The position numbers and the translations under genes are program-made. The notes beneath the pieces were generated by a model. That model saw only the letters and a program-made list of their open reading frames with translations. It had not been told where the DNA came from and made no database searches. From Adiantum capillus-veneris (lineage: Eukaryota > Streptophyta > Polypodiopsida > Polypodiales > Pteridaceae), in contig CM043947.1 of the NCBI GenBank assembly GCA_014529385.2, positions 121,160,891-121,224,890 on the forward strand: 64,000 nt of DNA, in the 5' to 3' direction. Below, one piece after another: positions 61,447 through 64,000 of the stretch. Numbering within the stretch: the stretch's first letter is position 1; each line of letters starts with the position of its first letter.

Positions 61447-62808
61447 CTAGTATCTCGGTTGCTTGACGGTTGCTGCCACCATGATGACCTGCGCTTCTTT
61501 ATTTACACATGCAACGGCTTGTTGTGCAAGTAAATCAGCATCTTCATTTTGTTTCCTAGGAATATGATATAATTGCACCTCCTCAAATTGATTAAATAGC
61601 CTACGAATGGCATGAAATTTTGTCCTTAAGCTTTCATTCTTGCATGCCCAAATGCCTAAAATCTGTTTAACAATGAGAAGTGCATCTCCTTTTACCATGA
61701 GACGTTGTATCCCTTGGCCAATGCACATCTTCAAACCATGAAGTAGAGCGTCATATTCTGCTTCATTGTTACTAGCTGAACTTGGTAGATTGAACTTCTC
61801 TTTCATGACCACCTCTCCACTTGGGTTGAGCAACACTAGCCCTCCTCCTGCTTTTCTTGTGGCTCGACGAAAAGCTCCATCAAAGAACAAGGTAAAAGCA
61901 TTAGGAATACTTTTTGGTGGTGGCAATGGTAGGGTCTTTACTTCAGGCACCTTAATCTCCTTTTCGTGCACCCTATAAGTGAGAATCCCTGCCAATTGTG
62001 CACGCACACTATCTTCTACCTTGAAAGAGTATTGAAACTCTTGCAACTCCATAATCCACTTTGAGATCCTAGTACTAAGATTCATTTGAGATGACACCCA
62101 AGGGAACAAATTTTCTGCAGTGAGAATTACAAAAGGTTTTGGTAGCAGGTAGGATCTAAACTTTCTCACCGCAAACATGAGAGAAAGCATCATGAGTTCT
62201 GCTTCTGTGTAATCTCTCTCCAAAGCATTCATGACCCTACTAGCAAAGTAGATGGGTCGCATCCTTGTACTGTGGGGATCTTGTTGTAGCAACAAAGCAC
62301 CAATTGTTTCCCTTCCAATACTAGAGCTAACAAAGAATGTGTACTCCCAACAAGGAGGCATGAGTGTTGGTAGCTCTGACAAAATGACTTTAATGTTACA
62401 ACAATACTCTTCAATCTCATCAGACCATGCAAATTCTACTTGTTGTGTTAACTTTTGCAAAGGATGAAGCAAATCCGAGGCTAAGTGAATGAAGCGTGAC
62501 ATATACTTCACCTTCTGAATGAAAGAGATGACCTCCTTAAGACTCTTGGGTGATGGTAGCTCAATAAGAGCCTTTGCCTTTGAAGGATCCACCTCAATGC
62601 CTTTATAGGAAACCTTGTGACCAAGCAAGATCACTTCATCCTCAGCTATGTGACACTTGTCGGGGTTGAGTTGACCTCCCATGTCATAGAGCTTCTTTAA
62701 ACCTTCTTCTACCCTTTGTAGATGCAATGATTTTGAGCTATAAATGCTAAAATCATCAATAAAAACCCTAATGGACTTTCCAAAGAATGCTTGAAACACC
62801 ATGTTCAT
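61447..62808 (-). pseudogene. C4 reverse transcriptase (palm onward), RNase H and second RNase H
   Basis: A 453-residue open stretch. It opens MNMVFQAFFGKSIRVFIDDF with the active-site Asp pair, then the connection (LLGHKVSYKGIEVDPSKA), first RNase H (PIYFASRVMNALERDYTEAE, KFRSYLLPKPF), and second RNase H (TLFFDGAFRR, NNEAEYDALLHGLKM, VKGDALLIVKQIL, HIPRKQNEDADLLAQQ). It stops at TAG 61447-61449; C1 has CAG at the homologous codon, so this is a single C-to-T change. The fingers of RT are missing because of the deletion at about 62817. Confidence 0.9.
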
Positions 62809-63994
62809 GAAGCGTTTTTCTTAGGAGTGACAACAACGGGAGAGACCCACTCTGAATTCTCCACTGGATAAATGAAACCTGCTGCTAGAAGCTTCCTTAC
62901 CTCCTTGAGTAGAGCCTGCTCCTTAATGACTCCTAGCCTTCGTAGCTTTTGAGCCTTAGGTGTGGCCTCTGGCTTCAACTCAATCTTGTGTTGAACAACA
63001 TCTACTCCACGCACATCGGTGTAGTCTTTATCAAAAAGCTTCGGAAATTTCCTTAGCACACATTTGAACTCCTCTCTTTCATTCTTTGTAAGTGTTGTAG
63101 ACAACATACCTTCTAACATTCCTTCATCTTCCACCTTTTGGTTCTCTTGGGAACCTACCTCTTCCAAACCTCGAGAAGAGGTCTCCTGGTTGTTTGGCTT
63201 AAACCTTACCCCCATGACTTCAATGGAGGACTCCTCTTCAGTAATGCTGCCGCTACTTTCTTCTTCTGAAGTGTTTTCAGTCCAATCTTCTTCCGTCTCA
63301 CTTCGAGATGATTCTTCATGGAGCTCCTCTTGGCGTTGCTCCTTCATGTCAAAGACAACCTTCTTGTGATTGTCATTCCTGCAAATTAGCTTTCCACTCT
63401 CCCAATCCTGCAAAGCTCGCATTTTCATTAGCCATGGTCTTCCTAGGATAAATGGATAACCACTTCCCTTGGTCGACATAACATAAAAATCCACTGCCTT
63501 CTTAATGCCAAAGGCCTCCACAAAAACATTTTTACAAATGCCTACGCACCTAGCCTTGCTATTGTTTGCCATTTTCACTTTGATTTCAGGTGTCTCATGG
63601 ATGTGCATGCCTAGTCTTTGCATGAGCCCTTCTGTCATGATGCAAATTTGTGCACCCCCATCCACTAGACCTTTCCTAACCAATCTTCCTTTTATGTAAC
63701 AATCTAGCACAACTGTAATATCCTCGTTCATTTCAGCATGTGCAATTTTTACAATAGGAAAACTCTCTTTTACCTTTCTCCTAGTGCTAACTGCCTTTGT
63801 TAAATCCCTCCTAACTTGTGGGCATAATGCAAGAAACTGAGGCCATGAGATATCAGGACCCTTACCTCGCATGTCTTCCAACAGGTTGTATGGAGCCATA
63901 CCATGTCCAAGAGGGAAGTCTTGGAGATTGATACGACGTCGAGTCCTCTTAGCTTCCTTGGTCTCCTTTGCCTTCTTGCCTTGTCCATGGTCAC
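62805..63994 (-). pseudogene. C4 gag end, protease and start of reverse transcriptase
   Basis: From 63899 the frame reads PYNLLEDMRGKGPDISWPQF (gag end), protease LVDGGAQICIMTEGLMQRLG and YPFILGRPWLMKMRALQDW, an acidic Glu/Ser-rich linker with SSIEVMGVRFKP, then the RT entry GFIYPVENSEWVSPVVVTP and KKN. There a deletion joins it to MNMVFQ in another frame and a stop follows. Protease shows Asp-Gly-Gly at the active site. A second frame at 63994-63800 overlaps the gag end and suggests a frame break near 63900. Confidence 0.88.
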
Positions 63995-64000
63995 TCTGTG

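Larger units (their letters stand above)
59863..64000 (-). mobile_element. Ty3/gypsy element C4 internal region, right end outside window
   Basis: Polypurine tract, integrase, second RNase H, RT-RNase H and protease of a C copy, reading right to left, with gag and 5' LTR beyond 64000. It is the better-preserved pol of the family in this window, with three clear lesions: a TAG at 61447, a 128-bp duplication in integrase and a roughly 260-bp deletion in RT. Confidence 0.9.

Overview
This is a stretch of repeat-packed flowering-plant nuclear DNA. It contains Ty1/copia and Ty3/gypsy LTR retrotransposons with plant-type primer-binding sites, a CACTA (En/Spm) DNA transposon, long CT/GA and CA microsatellites, and one plant-like gene fragment: a chalcone-synthase-type exon 1 with a canonical splice donor. 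Nothing indicates bacterial or organellar DNA. I cannot name the species. No complete host gene is present, and almost all coding capacity is retrotransposon gag-pol in various states of decay.

Layout. (1) 1-8989: copia element A on the minus strand. Its gag-pol runs off the left edge. Copia element B (3797-8152, minus) sits in the leader of A, flanked by a gacgc target duplication. (2) 9122-9272: chalcone-synthase-like exon 1 on the minus strand. Element A lies where intron 1 should be. (3) 11526 to about 14890: CACTA transposon with one recognisable end, a TNP1-like and a TNP2-like transposase, both broken. (4) About 15.5-23.3 kb: an LTR with a degenerate tRNA-Asp-type primer site, then AT-rich sequence without genes. 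(5) 23300-48559: a nest. A minus-strand gypsy fragment F is split by gypsy element E (23471-48026, plus, ccgg duplication). E is itself split by gypsy element C1 (28665-41242, plus, gtac duplication). (6) 48560-51976: 5' LTR, leader and start of gag of gypsy element D, inserted in the other end of F. (7) 51977-64000: minus-strand copies of family C (C3 and C4) in a tandem LTR-internal-LTR-internal layout, with a plus-strand gag fragment embedded between pieces of C3.

C and E are related families. From PR through RT and RNase H, a second RNase H and integrase, their order matches the plant Tat lineage. Both carry extra reading frames between the primer site and gag: a family of about 70-residue proteins with a fixed C-terminal signature, and a duplicated family of larger proteins with a motif faintly like an F-box. 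I do not recognise either family. Both also share a U5 hairpin followed by a second copy of the primer-binding-site core. These leader features are the best candidates for something undescribed. All gag-pol copies seen here are disabled by frameshifts, stops, duplications or deletions, so any recent movement of these families would have needed helper copies elsewhere.
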